Source: Halobacteriales archaeon YIM A00013 (lineage in GTDB: Archaea > Halobacteriota > Halobacteria > Halobacteriales > Haloarculaceae). From it: a DNA stretch of 64,000 bases. The DNA lies in the NCBI GenBank assembly GCA_025041195.1, contig JAKCFM010000002.1, forward strand, positions 186,001-250,000. Reading direction: 5' to 3'. Below the pieces are notes generated by a model. That model did no database searches, was not told where the DNA came from, and was given only the letters and a program-made list of their open reading frames with translations. Shown here piece after piece: positions 33,178 through 41,898 of the stretch (positions within the stretch are counted from its first letter, which is position 1; every line of letters starts with the position of its first letter). Position numbers and translations under genes: made by a program.

Positions 33178-34164
33178 ATGAAGTTTGGAATTTTTCCCAT
33201 CGAGGGAGGAGACCGCTGGAGCGGCGTCGTTGAGCAGTGCCAGTTGGCAGAAGACGTCGGCTTTGCAACCTGCTGGGTCAACGACCACCAGGCAACCGAG
33301 GGCGACAACTACTGGCCATCGCCGTTGACACGGCTGACAAGCATCGCAACGGGGACGGAGTCACTAGAGCTCGTCACGAGCGTGCTCATTCTGCCGCTGT
33401 ATCACCCGTTACACGTCGCACAGCGGGCAGCCATGCTCGATAACATCTCCGATGGCCGATTGACGCTCGGCGTCGGCCTGGGCTACGTCGAAAAGGAGTT
33501 CGAGGCGTTCGACGTGTCGATGGATGACCGGGCCGGCCGGTTCATTGAGGGGCTCCGATTTCTCGATCTGTTTCTCTCGGCCGACGAGCCGATTTCGTTT
33601 GAGTGTCCGTTTTTCTCCGTCGAGGACTGGGAGCCCCTTCCCGACACGGTCCAACAGCCACGCCCACCGCTCTGGGTGGGTGGCTGGGGTGACAAACAGA
33701 TCGCCCGCTCGGTGAAATTCAGCGACGCGTGGGTCCCGGGTGTGGTCGCCGATCTGTCCATCGTAGAAGACCGCAAGGAACTCCAGCGCGAACACATCCA
33801 GCAGAGCGACCAGTCGTTTGACGAGATTGAGCATCCGTTGATGCGTGAGTGTGTCATCGCAGAGACTGAGGCCGAGCTCGAATCCCGGCGGGAGTATCTC
33901 CACCGGACGTATCTCGATGAGTATGGTGGTGAGTTCTCACATCCGCTGATGACGGCAGACTCCGTCGAGGAGTTCGACGAGTTGGCTGCGGACCGATTCA
34001 TCTACGGGACGCCCGAGCAGATCATCGAACAGATCGAAGCAATCAAAACACGCTTCCCGCTGGATCAGCTGACGCTCAGATTCCATCATTCGGGCATGCC
34101 TGACGAGCTCGTTGCCGAACAGATCGAGCTGTTTGGCGAGCAGGTCATTCCCGCGTTCGAGTAG
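33178..34164 (+). CDS. LLM-class flavin/F420-dependent oxidoreductase (second copy)
   Basis: 328 residues starting MKFGIFPIEGGDRWSGVVEQ. Luciferase-like barrel motifs are GFATCWVNDHQATEG (about 29-43), LTLGVGLGYVEKEFEAFDV (about 95-113) and PPLWVGGWGDKQIARSVKFSDAW (about 162-184). A TATA-like GCTAAGTATAC lies about 27 nt upstream, so it probably has its own promoter. It is only distantly similar to the LLM gene at 28228-29259. It lies between the IclR regulator and the aldolase, and its substrate is unknown. Confidence 0.84.
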   Translation: MKFGIFPIEGGDRWSGVVEQCQLAEDVGFATCWVNDHQATEGDNYWPSPLTRLTSIATGTESLELVTSVLILPLYHPLHVAQRAAMLDNISDGRLTLGVGLGYVEKEFEAFDVSMDDRAGRFIEGLRFLDLFLSADEPISFECPFFSVEDWEPLPDTVQQPRPPLWVGGWGDKQIARSVKFSDAWVPGVVADLSIVEDRKELQREHIQQSDQSFDEIEHPLMRECVIAETEAELESRREYLHRTYLDEYGGEFSHPLMTADSVEEFDELAADRFIYGTPEQIIEQIEAIKTRFPLDQLTLRFHHSGMPDELVAEQIELFGEQVIPAFE

Positions 34165-34189
34165 TCGTTCGGTCGTTCCGAACGACGCC

Positions 34190-35131
34190 TCAGAGTTCGT
34201 CGAGCTCGTCCAGAATTTCTCGAAGCGCCTGTCGTTCTTCCATGTCGATCTGCTGTTGGGGTGGGAGGAGCGTGTCGTACTCGAAGATGCCCTGCATTTT
34301 GAGCGCGGCTTTCACTCGCGCTCGGTAGCGGCCTTCTGGCGCACCGAACACGTGGTTGGTCAACGCGAGCAAGCGCTCACGGATCTCTTTTGCCCGCTCC
34401 ATGTCGCCGTCGTGCACCGCACGAATCTTCTCAACGTGGAGTTCGGGGACCAGATTCGCATAGCCGATCAGCCCGGTTTCGGCCCCCAGCTGGTAGGCGT
34501 GCATGAGAAACGTGTCGTTGCCCGTCAGCATGGTGAAATCGTCGCGACAGTGATCGAGGGCGCGGACGGTCTCTTCATACCGAAGCGGATCGAACGATGC
34601 CTCCTTGAACCCGATCACTTCTGGAAGCTGGCAGATTTCGACGTGAGCACTGATCGGAAGGCCGGCACTGCCCCAGGTGGGGAACTGAAAGTTGAGCAGT
34701 GGAATGTCGACTGCCGCACCCACCCGTCGGAAATGTTCGACGGGTGCTTCTGGATCCTGATTTGCGTAGATGTCGAGCGGTAACAGCATGAGGCCGTCGG
34801 CACCAGCCGCCTCTGCCTCTTGTGCCATTTCAATCGCCTGATGGGAGCTCTCTCCGTACACGCCCGAAAACACCGGCGTGTCACCAGCCGCCCGTTTGTG
34901 AACGCGGATGATCCGCTGTTTCATCTCCCGGGAGAGCATTTTACACTCGCCGGTGTGGGCGTTGGCAACGAGTCCAACAACTCCGTCGACGCTTGCTAGC
35001 AGCTCTACGAGCGACGCAAGATCCGACTCAACGAGTTCGTATTCGGGCTCTGGCGTCCACGGGACTGCGGTTGCCGGCATGATACCGCCGGCTATCTGTT
35101 CTTTTAGCGGCCGATAGGCGTCTTTCAGCAT
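34190..35131 (-). CDS. DapA/N-acetylneuraminate-lyase-family aldolase
   Basis: 313 residues from the chosen ATG at 35131 (MLKDAYRPLKEQIAGGIMPA). An in-frame ATG at 35275 would add 48 untypical residues. The Schiff-base lysine is Lys176 in EVIGFKEASFD. The usual catalytic Tyr position of the family (IPVxxYNxP) reads IPLLNFQFP, so Phe148 replaces Tyr. The family cleaves or condenses 2-keto-3-deoxy acids with pyruvate. In this locus it may act on 2-keto-3-deoxy-L-rhamnonate or a uronate-derived keto acid, but the Tyr loss warns that chemistry could differ. It is the last gene after the ABC importer. Confidence 0.82.
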   Translation of the reverse strand: MLKDAYRPLKEQIAGGIMPATAVPWTPEPEYELVESDLASLVELLASVDGVVGLVANAHTGECKMLSREMKQRIIRVHKRAAGDTPVFSGVYGESSHQAIEMAQEAEAAGADGLMLLPLDIYANQDPEAPVEHFRRVGAAVDIPLLNFQFPTWGSAGLPISAHVEICQLPEVIGFKEASFDPLRYEETVRALDHCRDDFTMLTGNDTFLMHAYQLGAETGLIGYANLVPELHVEKIRAVHDGDMERAKEIRERLLALTNHVFGAPEGRYRARVKAALKMQGIFEYDTLLPPQQQIDMEERQALREILDELDEL

Positions 35132-35305
35132 AACCGTCTGATGCTTTAGTGGCCACGATTGAAACTGTTTCGTTACCAGTGATAGGTTCAATAGACGGAC
35201 GACCGGCTCGATGACAAAATATGAGACCACACCGTTCGCCTCTGCCAAACAGCACTCCATAGCCCCCCGATCCACCGTATATGGGAGCCGGTAGCAATCG
35301 CCTGC

Positions 35306-35524
35306 TCAGGATTCGATCATATACCAGAGCCGGTACCCACCGTAGCCAACAATGGCCGTCAGTACGCAGGAGATCCCCAACACGCCGAGAATACCGGCCA
35401 GAGGACCAACCCAGAGGATCCAGCCGAGCGCCCACAACAGCCCACCAAGGAGGAACCACCCCCAAAAGAGTCGGCCGTTCGGAAGCCAGTTGCTGATCGT
35501 ACGCAGTACCGCAATCGGCGTCAC
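35306..35524 (-). CDS. Small two-helix membrane protein
   Basis: 72 residues, GTG start overlapping the OppF-type ATPase stop (GTGA). Two hydrophobic segments (WGWFLLGGLLWALGWILW and LGISCVLTAIVGYGGY) with a short N-terminal polar part. It belongs to the ABC transporter operon by overlap. No family is recognised. It might be a transporter accessory or a membrane anchor. Confidence 0.65.
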   Translation of the reverse strand: MTPIAVLRTISNWLPNGRLFWGWFLLGGLLWALGWILWVGPLAGILGVLGISCVLTAIVGYGGYRLWYMIES

Positions 35525-36615
35525 TGATGGTCACCTCCAGCTGAGAGTGTGTCATCACTGTCGCTACTCACCGGCGGGCTGTCCCAGTACTCGTGATCCT
35601 CGTCCGCCCTGAAACACCGGCACGGATGGCCATCGTCGTTGGCTTCGATCTCTGGTGGTGATTGGTTTACACAGAACTCCCGAGCGTTCGGACACCGAGG
35701 ATGGAAGTTACACCCCGTCGGGAGCGCTGTCGGATCCGGCACGTCAATCGTTCGTATTGGTGGCTGTTCCTCGTCATCACCGTAGAGGTTGGGCGTCGCC
35801 CATCTGAGTGCCTTCGTGTACGGGTGTTGTGGATTGTTGATGATCTCATCGACCGTTCCCACCTCAACGATCCTGCCGAGATACATGACCGCAATCCGAC
35901 CGCCGGATTTCTCCGCTATGTATCTGGCATTCGAGAGGTCATGGCTGATGAACAGATACGACGTGTCGAACAGCGCCTGGAGTTCGAGCATGAGATCCAT
36001 CATCTCGACGCGCAAAGAGACATCAAGCGCGCTGATCGCCTCATCAGCCAGAATGAGATCCGGATTCAACAACAGTGATCGAACCAGCACGGCGCGCTGT
36101 TTCTCTCCGCCGGAGAGCTGATGTGGATAGCGGTTCAAAAAATCCGCCGCGGGTTGCATGCCGACGCGTTCGAACAGGGCGTGGATCCGTTCCATCCGCT
36201 CAGGCCGGCTCAGCTCCGGTTGCCACCGGCGCAGCGGGAGCGACAGCGAGGTCACGATTCGCTGGTTGGGATTCAGGGCGCTGCCGGGATCCTGGTGGAT
36301 CATCTGGAGTGCTGGCCGAATCTCAGAGTAGGAGATCTCCGTCCCACCGCCCGACCGTGCGGCCCAGATGTCCTGTCCACGGTAGGAGACGCTCCCCGAA
36401 CTGGGTTGTTGCACGCCAATTGCCGTTCGTCCAAGCGTAGACTTTCCACAGCCGCTCTCGCCGATGAGCGTAACGATCTCTCGATCCCCAATTTCGAGCG
36501 AAACGTCGTTGACTGCCCGAACCACGTCGGGATCGCCGAACGGATTCAGGAGACTGCCTTCAGTTTTGAATTCGACGGTCGCGTTCTTGAGCGCAACCAC
36601 GGGCTCGTTGCTCAT
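35521..36615 (-). CDS. Oligopeptide/oligosaccharide ABC transporter ATP-binding protein (OppF type)
   Basis: 364 residues. Walker A is GESGCGKST (about 53-61), the signature LSGGEKQRAVLVRSLLL (about 166-182), Walker B LILADEA, and the switch SHD. The C-terminal cysteine motif CNFHPRCPNAREFC marks the Opp/Dpp oligopeptide extension, which can carry an iron-sulfur cluster. It pairs with the OppD-type ATPase upstream (ATGA overlap). Although the family is named for peptides, Opp-type systems import oligosaccharides in several archaea. The surrounding pectin genes make rhamnogalacturonan fragments the probable cargo. Confidence 0.92.
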   Translation of the reverse strand: MSNEPVVALKNATVEFKTEGSLLNPFGDPDVVRAVNDVSLEIGDREIVTLIGESGCGKSTLGRTAIGVQQPSSGSVSYRGQDIWAARSGGGTEISYSEIRPALQMIHQDPGSALNPNQRIVTSLSLPLRRWQPELSRPERMERIHALFERVGMQPAADFLNRYPHQLSGGEKQRAVLVRSLLLNPDLILADEAISALDVSLRVEMMDLMLELQALFDTSYLFISHDLSNARYIAEKSGGRIAVMYLGRIVEVGTVDEIINNPQHPYTKALRWATPNLYGDDEEQPPIRTIDVPDPTALPTGCNFHPRCPNAREFCVNQSPPEIEANDDGHPCRCFRADEDHEYWDSPPVSSDSDDTLSAGGDHQ

Positions 36616-37637
36616 CGGTCTGCCTCCGCAAGGTCGTCACCGCGGATTGGAACTGCCGCTGGGGCCTGTTCGTAATGGAAACACGACGCCGTGTGCTGCT
36701 CTGAATGACTCGTCGATGGTGGGTCGGTGCGAACACACTGTTCATTCGCCAGCGGACACCGAGGATGATACGAACAGCCATCAATTTCCGCAACTGGGTC
36801 GGGTTTCGTCCCGTCGATCGCGTGCATTTCATCGACAGCGACGTCGAGATCGGGCGTCGCGCTCAACAACGCACGCGTGTATGGATGTGCGGCGTCGTAC
36901 AGAATCGCATCAACAGGAGCCGTCTCGATCAGCTGAAACGCATACATCACGGTGAGACGGTCGGCCAGCTTCGTCAACAACGGCAGATCATGCGTGATGA
37001 ACACGATCGTCAGATCGTGTGTTGCCTGGAGCTCTTCGAGCAACGAAACGATCGAGCGCTGCATCAACAGATCCAGCGCGGCCGTCGGTTCGTCCATCAC
37101 GATCACCTGCGGTTCGAGCAACAGACTCAGCGCGATCAGCGCTCGCTGTTTCATGCCGCCAGAGAGTTCGTGCGGATACGCATCGAGCACGCGATCAGGG
37201 TCGAGATAGACGCTCTCAAGCAAGGATTCGGCGCGTTCGAGACCGGCCTCGATGTTTCGGTTGTGATCTTGGAGCGTCTCTCTGAAATGGCGACGAATCC
37301 GCATCACCGGATTGAACGAGCTCATCGCTCCCTGAAACACCATCGCTATTTCTTCCCATCGAAACCGACGGAGCTCCTGTTCGGAGAGTTCGAGCACGGA
37401 GACAGCTGGTCCGTCCGGTGGTCGATACGTGACTGTTCCGGTCGTCGTTCCCGGCTCAACAACCGCATTCAACAGCGCGGATGCCAGCATTGACTTCCCG
37501 CTGCCGGACTCGCCAACAATTCCCAGCGTCTCCTCACGATACACGTCGAGATCAACGTCGCGAACGACACGAGACGTGCCACGGCTGCCTGCAAACGATA
37601 CGTTGAGATTTCGAACTTCGAAGATTGGATCACTCAT
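36612..37637 (-). CDS. Oligopeptide/oligosaccharide ABC transporter ATP-binding protein (OppD type)
   Basis: 341 residues. Walker A is GESGSGKSM (about 40-48), the signature LSGGMKQRALIALSLLL (about 158-174), Walker B VIVMDEP, and the switch ITHDL. The C-terminal CSYHPRCPLANEQC is the Opp/Dpp extension. Walker A has Met where Thr/Ser is common, which is usual for OppD-like subunits. It overlaps the permease gene upstream by 8 bases and OppF by 4, showing tight co-translation. Confidence 0.92.
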   Translation of the reverse strand: MSDPIFEVRNLNVSFAGSRGTSRVVRDVDLDVYREETLGIVGESGSGKSMLASALLNAVVEPGTTTGTVTYRPPDGPAVSVLELSEQELRRFRWEEIAMVFQGAMSSFNPVMRIRRHFRETLQDHNRNIEAGLERAESLLESVYLDPDRVLDAYPHELSGGMKQRALIALSLLLEPQVIVMDEPTAALDLLMQRSIVSLLEELQATHDLTIVFITHDLPLLTKLADRLTVMYAFQLIETAPVDAILYDAAHPYTRALLSATPDLDVAVDEMHAIDGTKPDPVAEIDGCSYHPRCPLANEQCVRTDPPSTSHSEQHTASCFHYEQAPAAVPIRGDDLAEADR

Positions 37638-38625
37638 CGGCTGTCACCTCGCCATCAGTTGTGCTGGCGTGTCGTGCCTGCAACCGAACGTTAAACACAC
37701 TGTCCATTCCCTGTGAAAATAAGACGAGTCCGAACGACATCAGAAATATTGTCACCATCGGAAACAGCAGGTAGTGCAGTCGATCGGGTCGTGTAAGCGC
37801 GTGGTTCTGATAGGCCATATTCATCATCACGCCCCAGTTGAACGTCGTAAACGGGAGCACGCCAATGAAATACAACCCCACCGACTCGAAGATGATTCGA
37901 CGCGAGGAGAGCGCCGAATTGATCGTGATATACGGCATTAGCTGGCCGAGCAGATCACGACGGAGAATCGTCAGCGTGGACAGCCCCATGATCTTCGAGG
38001 CCTCCACGTAGGCCTCCTCACGAATGCTCAACACCTGGGATCTGACGGTCCGGGCAAGCCCCGGCCAGTTGTCGAGGCCGAGCAACACGCCAACCATATA
38101 CGGGTTTTCCGGCGCAAAGATCGCGAGCAACACGATCACGAGTGGCAATCCCGGAATCGTGATGATGACATCGGTGATCGACATCAACACCGTATCCACT
38201 ACCGTGTCCCGCATGAAACCCGAGAGCAGCCCGACGAGCGCCGCAAGTCCGACGCTCACCATCGCTCCAGCAAAGATCATCTTCAGCATGGCTGGCGTTG
38301 CGTGGACGAGCAGTGCGCCGATCGGCTGACCGACGGTGTCAGTTCCCAAGATGTAGTCGAGATTCTGAAACGGCGGTGCGTTCCGCGGCGCAACGTCGCT
38401 GTACGGTCGTTCGACGACAATAACGCCCACCGTGCCAACCACCAGATAGCATCCCAGTATGATAGTGCCGATCAGCGCTCGCCAGTCGTTGATCGCAACA
38501 CGTGCCGGCGCCAGGACGGAGAGATCAAACCACCGACGCAGGCGCTCGCCTCGCGGAACGGGATCGTACTCATCCGACGATTCGAACAGTTCCTCTAGAT
38601 CGACCGCATCGTCTCGGCTACTCAT
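37630..38625 (-). CDS. ABC transporter permease (OppC type)
   Basis: 331 residues. After an acidic cytoplasmic N-terminus (about 1-45) come six membrane segments. The first is LIGTIILGCYLVVGTVGVIV. The EAA coupling loop is EEAYVEASKIMGLSTLTILRRDLLG (about 196-220). It carries a normal OppC N-terminal domain and forms the membrane channel with the OppB-type protein. Start and stop both overlap neighbouring genes by 8 bases. Confidence 0.91.
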   Translation of the reverse strand: MSSRDDAVDLEELFESSDEYDPVPRGERLRRWFDLSVLAPARVAINDWRALIGTIILGCYLVVGTVGVIVVERPYSDVAPRNAPPFQNLDYILGTDTVGQPIGALLVHATPAMLKMIFAGAMVSVGLAALVGLLSGFMRDTVVDTVLMSITDVIITIPGLPLVIVLLAIFAPENPYMVGVLLGLDNWPGLARTVRSQVLSIREEAYVEASKIMGLSTLTILRRDLLGQLMPYITINSALSSRRIIFESVGLYFIGVLPFTTFNWGVMMNMAYQNHALTRPDRLHYLLFPMVTIFLMSFGLVLFSQGMDSVFNVRLQARHASTTDGEVTADE

Positions 38626-39640
38626 CGGTCCCTCCAGCAGAGATTCGCGGATCGACGAATCCGTAGGTCACATCCGCGATGAAGATGCCGACCACGGTTA
38701 CCGATGTGAAGATGATGAGCGAGCCCATCAATAACGGATAATCCTGTGTCTGTATCGCATTGTACATCAGCAGTCCTACGCCGGGATATGTGAAGATCTG
38801 CTCGACGATCACCGCACTGCTGAACACGCCCGCAATGCCGATCATGAACTGCGTGTACATCGGCAGGATGGCGTTTCGACCCACGTACTGCGTCGCAATC
38901 CGTGAGCGACGGAGCCCACGGAGCGAGGCAACGCGGAGATAATCCTCGCCGAGCACGCGAACCGCGTTGCCACGCATCGTCAGCGCACCGCCTAAACCAA
39001 GCATACTCATCGAAATGACGGGCAAGGTTGCATGCCAGACGATACTCTGCATGAACGTGACGTTAAAGCCCGCCGCAACGTTGGAACCGACGCGGCCACC
39101 GTAGGGGAACAGCTCGTTCTGAATCGCGAGCACGTAGATCAACAACAGCCCAACGATGTAGTACGGCACCGAGTTCAGGCCAATAATGAGACTCGAACTG
39201 ACCGAATCAAACCGCGATTTTTCCGTATACGCCATCACCGATCCGATCAGGATGCTCAACGAATAGCCGATCGTGAGCGCGTACACGCTGATGAACATCG
39301 ACCACGGCACCCGCTCGAAGATCAGCGCTGTCACCGGCTTGTTCTCGTATATCGACGTTCCCAGACTACCCTCAATGACGATTTGATGAATATACTGGTA
39401 GTACTGGACGTGTAGGGGCTCATCCGGCTGGATGTTCGTGTACATCGACACCATCCGATTCAATCGCTCCAGATCGACCGTCCCGCTCCCAGAAGCGGCC
39501 TGCTGTGAGAGTATCACGTTCTTGAGTGATTCTGCAGGGCTCCCCGGCATTGCATGATAGAGCACAAACGAGAGTGTTATCGTCGTCGCCAGAGTGAGCA
39601 GGGCCTGGCCGAATCGTTTGCTGAAGTAGTTCCAGTTCAT
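38618..39640 (-). CDS. ABC transporter permease (OppB type)
   Basis: 340 residues from the ATG at 39640 (MNWNYFSKRFGQALLTLATT). The frame is open upstream to 39814, but that part lies over the binding-protein gene and is arginine-rich, so it was excluded. The first helix at 10-30 and HAMPGSPAESLK are classic for OppB, followed by about five more helices. The EAA loop is EDYLRVASLRGLRRSRIATQY. It is 58 bases downstream of the first binding-protein gene. Confidence 0.91.
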   Translation of the reverse strand: MNWNYFSKRFGQALLTLATTITLSFVLYHAMPGSPAESLKNVILSQQAASGSGTVDLERLNRMVSMYTNIQPDEPLHVQYYQYIHQIVIEGSLGTSIYENKPVTALIFERVPWSMFISVYALTIGYSLSILIGSVMAYTEKSRFDSVSSSLIIGLNSVPYYIVGLLLIYVLAIQNELFPYGGRVGSNVAAGFNVTFMQSIVWHATLPVISMSMLGLGGALTMRGNAVRVLGEDYLRVASLRGLRRSRIATQYVGRNAILPMYTQFMIGIAGVFSSAVIVEQIFTYPGVGLLMYNAIQTQDYPLLMGSLIIFTSVTVVGIFIADVTYGFVDPRISAGGTDE

Positions 39641-39698
39641 GGGTGTGCAATGATCTCCATTCGGGGGCAGTCCGGCCACCGTGGCGAACGCTCGCGTG

Positions 39699-41495
39699 CT
39701 ACTGTGTGATCCATCCTCGCATCCACGCGTGTTGACCGGGATTGTTGGCGTCCATCTTCTTCTCGCCCGATCCGTCCGGGAAGCTGAAGTTCTCCACGTC
39801 GCCCCAGTAGCCACTGTTTTCTTGCATGTAGACGATCGCTGGCAGATCGTAGTTGAACCACTGGACGAGCGTTTTCGTCCGCTCTGCTACCTGCTCGCTT
39901 GACGTCGAAACCGGAAGCTGGTTCATGAGCTCGGCTGGCTTGATCGTGGTCCCGTCTCCAGAGACCTGCTCATCGCCAACAGTGTTCGGAATGGTGGTTT
40001 CGAAGGGCACGCCGGTTGGGCCGGTGTCGTTCCCACTGGCTGGATCCCCAGCCAGCACACCGTAGAAGTCGTTCGAGAAGTAGGCGGTCGGATGCCACAA
40101 CGCCTTGGCAACGTGCCACACCCAGCCCAGATCGAACTCGTACTCCTGGAGCTTCGTGTAGTAGTTGTCGCCAACAGCGTTGACCTCGGTTTCGATGCCA
40201 AACTGCTGGAGCTGATCACGAAGCACCTTCGAGGGCTCTGCCTGTCCGGCGTTGTCCCGTGTGAGAATGGTCAGGCTCACAGTCGTTCCGTCGGGACTCG
40301 TCCACGTCCCGTTCTCTTTGGCGTAATCTGCCTGCTCCATATACTCCGTGGCAGTTTTTGTATCGCCAGCCACTGGATAGGAGATGAGCGAATCGACGAA
40401 CTCCTCGCCGAGATAGGTGTCGTGAATCGACGATCGCAGTCCCGTCTGAACCTGTGTCGGCTCAGCGGTGTAGGCTGCGTCCACGGCCGACTGCGTGATT
40501 GCCGCAAGATCGAGTGCGCTGACCAGGGCTCGGCGAACCGGCCGCTTTGCGAGGTGCTCGTTGGTCCAGTTGAGGATGAACTTCTGTGTGCGAAACCACT
40601 GTAACTCCATCAAATTCTCGATGGAGCGTGGATACTGGGTCGGCTCTTTGATGTACCCAAACAGCGTCATGTCGAGCTTGTCGTTGGTGGCGAGCTGTTC
40701 GGTGGTGTCGCCAACAGGAACGATTCGACAGCGCTCCACGTCAGTTCGGTCGGCATAGGGGTGGTCCTCGAACTTCGAGACGATCGTTTCTGAGGCGCTA
40801 AACGATTCAATCTCATACAGCCCGTTGCCGAGCCCCTCCTCGACGAACTGTTCGATCGAAATCGTCATCTTCAGCAGCTCCTCGGTGATCGATTCGCGTT
40901 CGTCAGCTCCAGAGGCGTCCTGATACCTGGTCAGATACTCTTTGAAGATCCACCGCGGCGTGTTGACACCCTTGTCGATGAGACTCGCACGCATCAGCGT
41001 GGGCGTCACGGCCTCTTTGAAGCTGTGTGTGACGGTATACGTATCGACCAGCTCGTGACGCTCGTAGACTGATGCCTCCGGATCCTGGAGGCGGTCGATT
41101 TCCATCCCAATGTAGTAATCCTCTGCCGTGAGGTCCTTGCCGTTCCAGTAGGTCCAGTCCTCCGGAAACGACACCGTGAGCTGGTTGTCCGCAACCGAAA
41201 TATCCGCAAGAAAATCCGATGTAATCGTGCCATCCGAGTACGCCGTCGCAAGTCCCGTCCAGAACAGCGTACTGTAGGTGTGCCCGAAGTTCGACTGATT
41301 CCAACGATTGAACTGTATCTCCGTCGGAGCCCGCCCCCCGACGAAATCCAGTTGGGTTTCACCGTCACCAGTTCCACCGGAGGAGGTGCCCTGGTTTTGC
41401 TGGTTGTTCATACATCCTGCAAACCCAGTGACAACTAATCCGGCACTCGTCCCCAAAAACGCACGCCGATCCCAGAGTGTACTGTCGTTGTTCAT
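39699..41495 (-). CDS. ABC transporter substrate-binding Tat lipoprotein (OppA type), copy 1
   Basis: 598 residues. A Tat signal (DRRAFLGTSAGLVV, residues 9-22) runs into a lipobox TGFAGC with the lipidation Cys28. The SBP family 5 fold follows, with WTYWNGKDLTAEDYYIGMEI and the conserved LRSSIHDTYLGEEF and YEFDLGWVWHVAKALWHPTA. It would capture rhamnogalacturonan fragments at the outer membrane surface and deliver them to the permeases. A TATA-like AGATATATATAC lies about 37 nt upstream. The paralogue at 46436-48238 shares long identical stretches, so the locus has two receptors for one transporter core. Confidence 0.91.
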   Translation of the reverse strand: MNNDSTLWDRRAFLGTSAGLVVTGFAGCMNNQQNQGTSSGGTGDGETQLDFVGGRAPTEIQFNRWNQSNFGHTYSTLFWTGLATAYSDGTITSDFLADISVADNQLTVSFPEDWTYWNGKDLTAEDYYIGMEIDRLQDPEASVYERHELVDTYTVTHSFKEAVTPTLMRASLIDKGVNTPRWIFKEYLTRYQDASGADERESITEELLKMTISIEQFVEEGLGNGLYEIESFSASETIVSKFEDHPYADRTDVERCRIVPVGDTTEQLATNDKLDMTLFGYIKEPTQYPRSIENLMELQWFRTQKFILNWTNEHLAKRPVRRALVSALDLAAITQSAVDAAYTAEPTQVQTGLRSSIHDTYLGEEFVDSLISYPVAGDTKTATEYMEQADYAKENGTWTSPDGTTVSLTILTRDNAGQAEPSKVLRDQLQQFGIETEVNAVGDNYYTKLQEYEFDLGWVWHVAKALWHPTAYFSNDFYGVLAGDPASGNDTGPTGVPFETTIPNTVGDEQVSGDGTTIKPAELMNQLPVSTSSEQVAERTKTLVQWFNYDLPAIVYMQENSGYWGDVENFSFPDGSGEKKMDANNPGQHAWMRGWITQ

Positions 41496-41618
41496 ACCGC
41501 TATGGCATATGGTATCACTGACTGTATATATATCTATTGTTCAGTTCTAGCCAGCTACTATTCATCTGGACCACGGATATCGGCCGCATCGATTGCATAA
41601 ACGGGCGGGTGGATGGTG

Positions 41619-41846
41619 TCACTGATTTTCAATTCGTGCACATCGGAGGATCAACCAGCTCGTCACACAGAGCACGCCACCGAACGTGACGAGCTGGACC
41701 ACAGCAACGACGTACGTTCCACTGGATGGCGACACGTAGCGCAACGAAACGGCCAACAGAATGATCGAGAGCACCGCAATCATGGCCAGCACTCGAAACT
41801 GCGTTCGGTAGACACACACCACGTCGAGAAACCCCTCATCTGTCAT
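41619..41846 (-). CDS. Small membrane protein (75 aa)
   Basis: From the ATG at 41846 (MTDEGFLDVVCVYRTQFRVL). Two transmembrane helices (VLAMIAVLSIILLAVSL and YVVAVVQLVTFGGVLCVTSW) and a short basic C-terminus. It starts 52 bases after the stop of the beta-helix gene and probably shares its transcript. The frame continues upstream but only over the beta-helix gene. No known family is recognised. Confidence 0.6.
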   Translation of the reverse strand: MTDEGFLDVVCVYRTQFRVLAMIAVLSIILLAVSLRYVSPSSGTYVVAVVQLVTFGGVLCVTSWLILRCARIENQ

Positions 41847-41898
41847 GGTACGAGGTATCGAGCCCATCCACATCAACCGTTCGGCCACAGCGCGTCTT

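Noticed and set aside
36705-37493. 262-codon plus-strand open frame
   Set aside because: Antisense to the OppD-type ATPase with intact Walker motifs on the minus strand.
39641-39814. N-terminal extension of the OppB-type permease
   Set aside because: Arginine-rich, overlaps the binding-protein coding end. The natural OppB start is at 39640.
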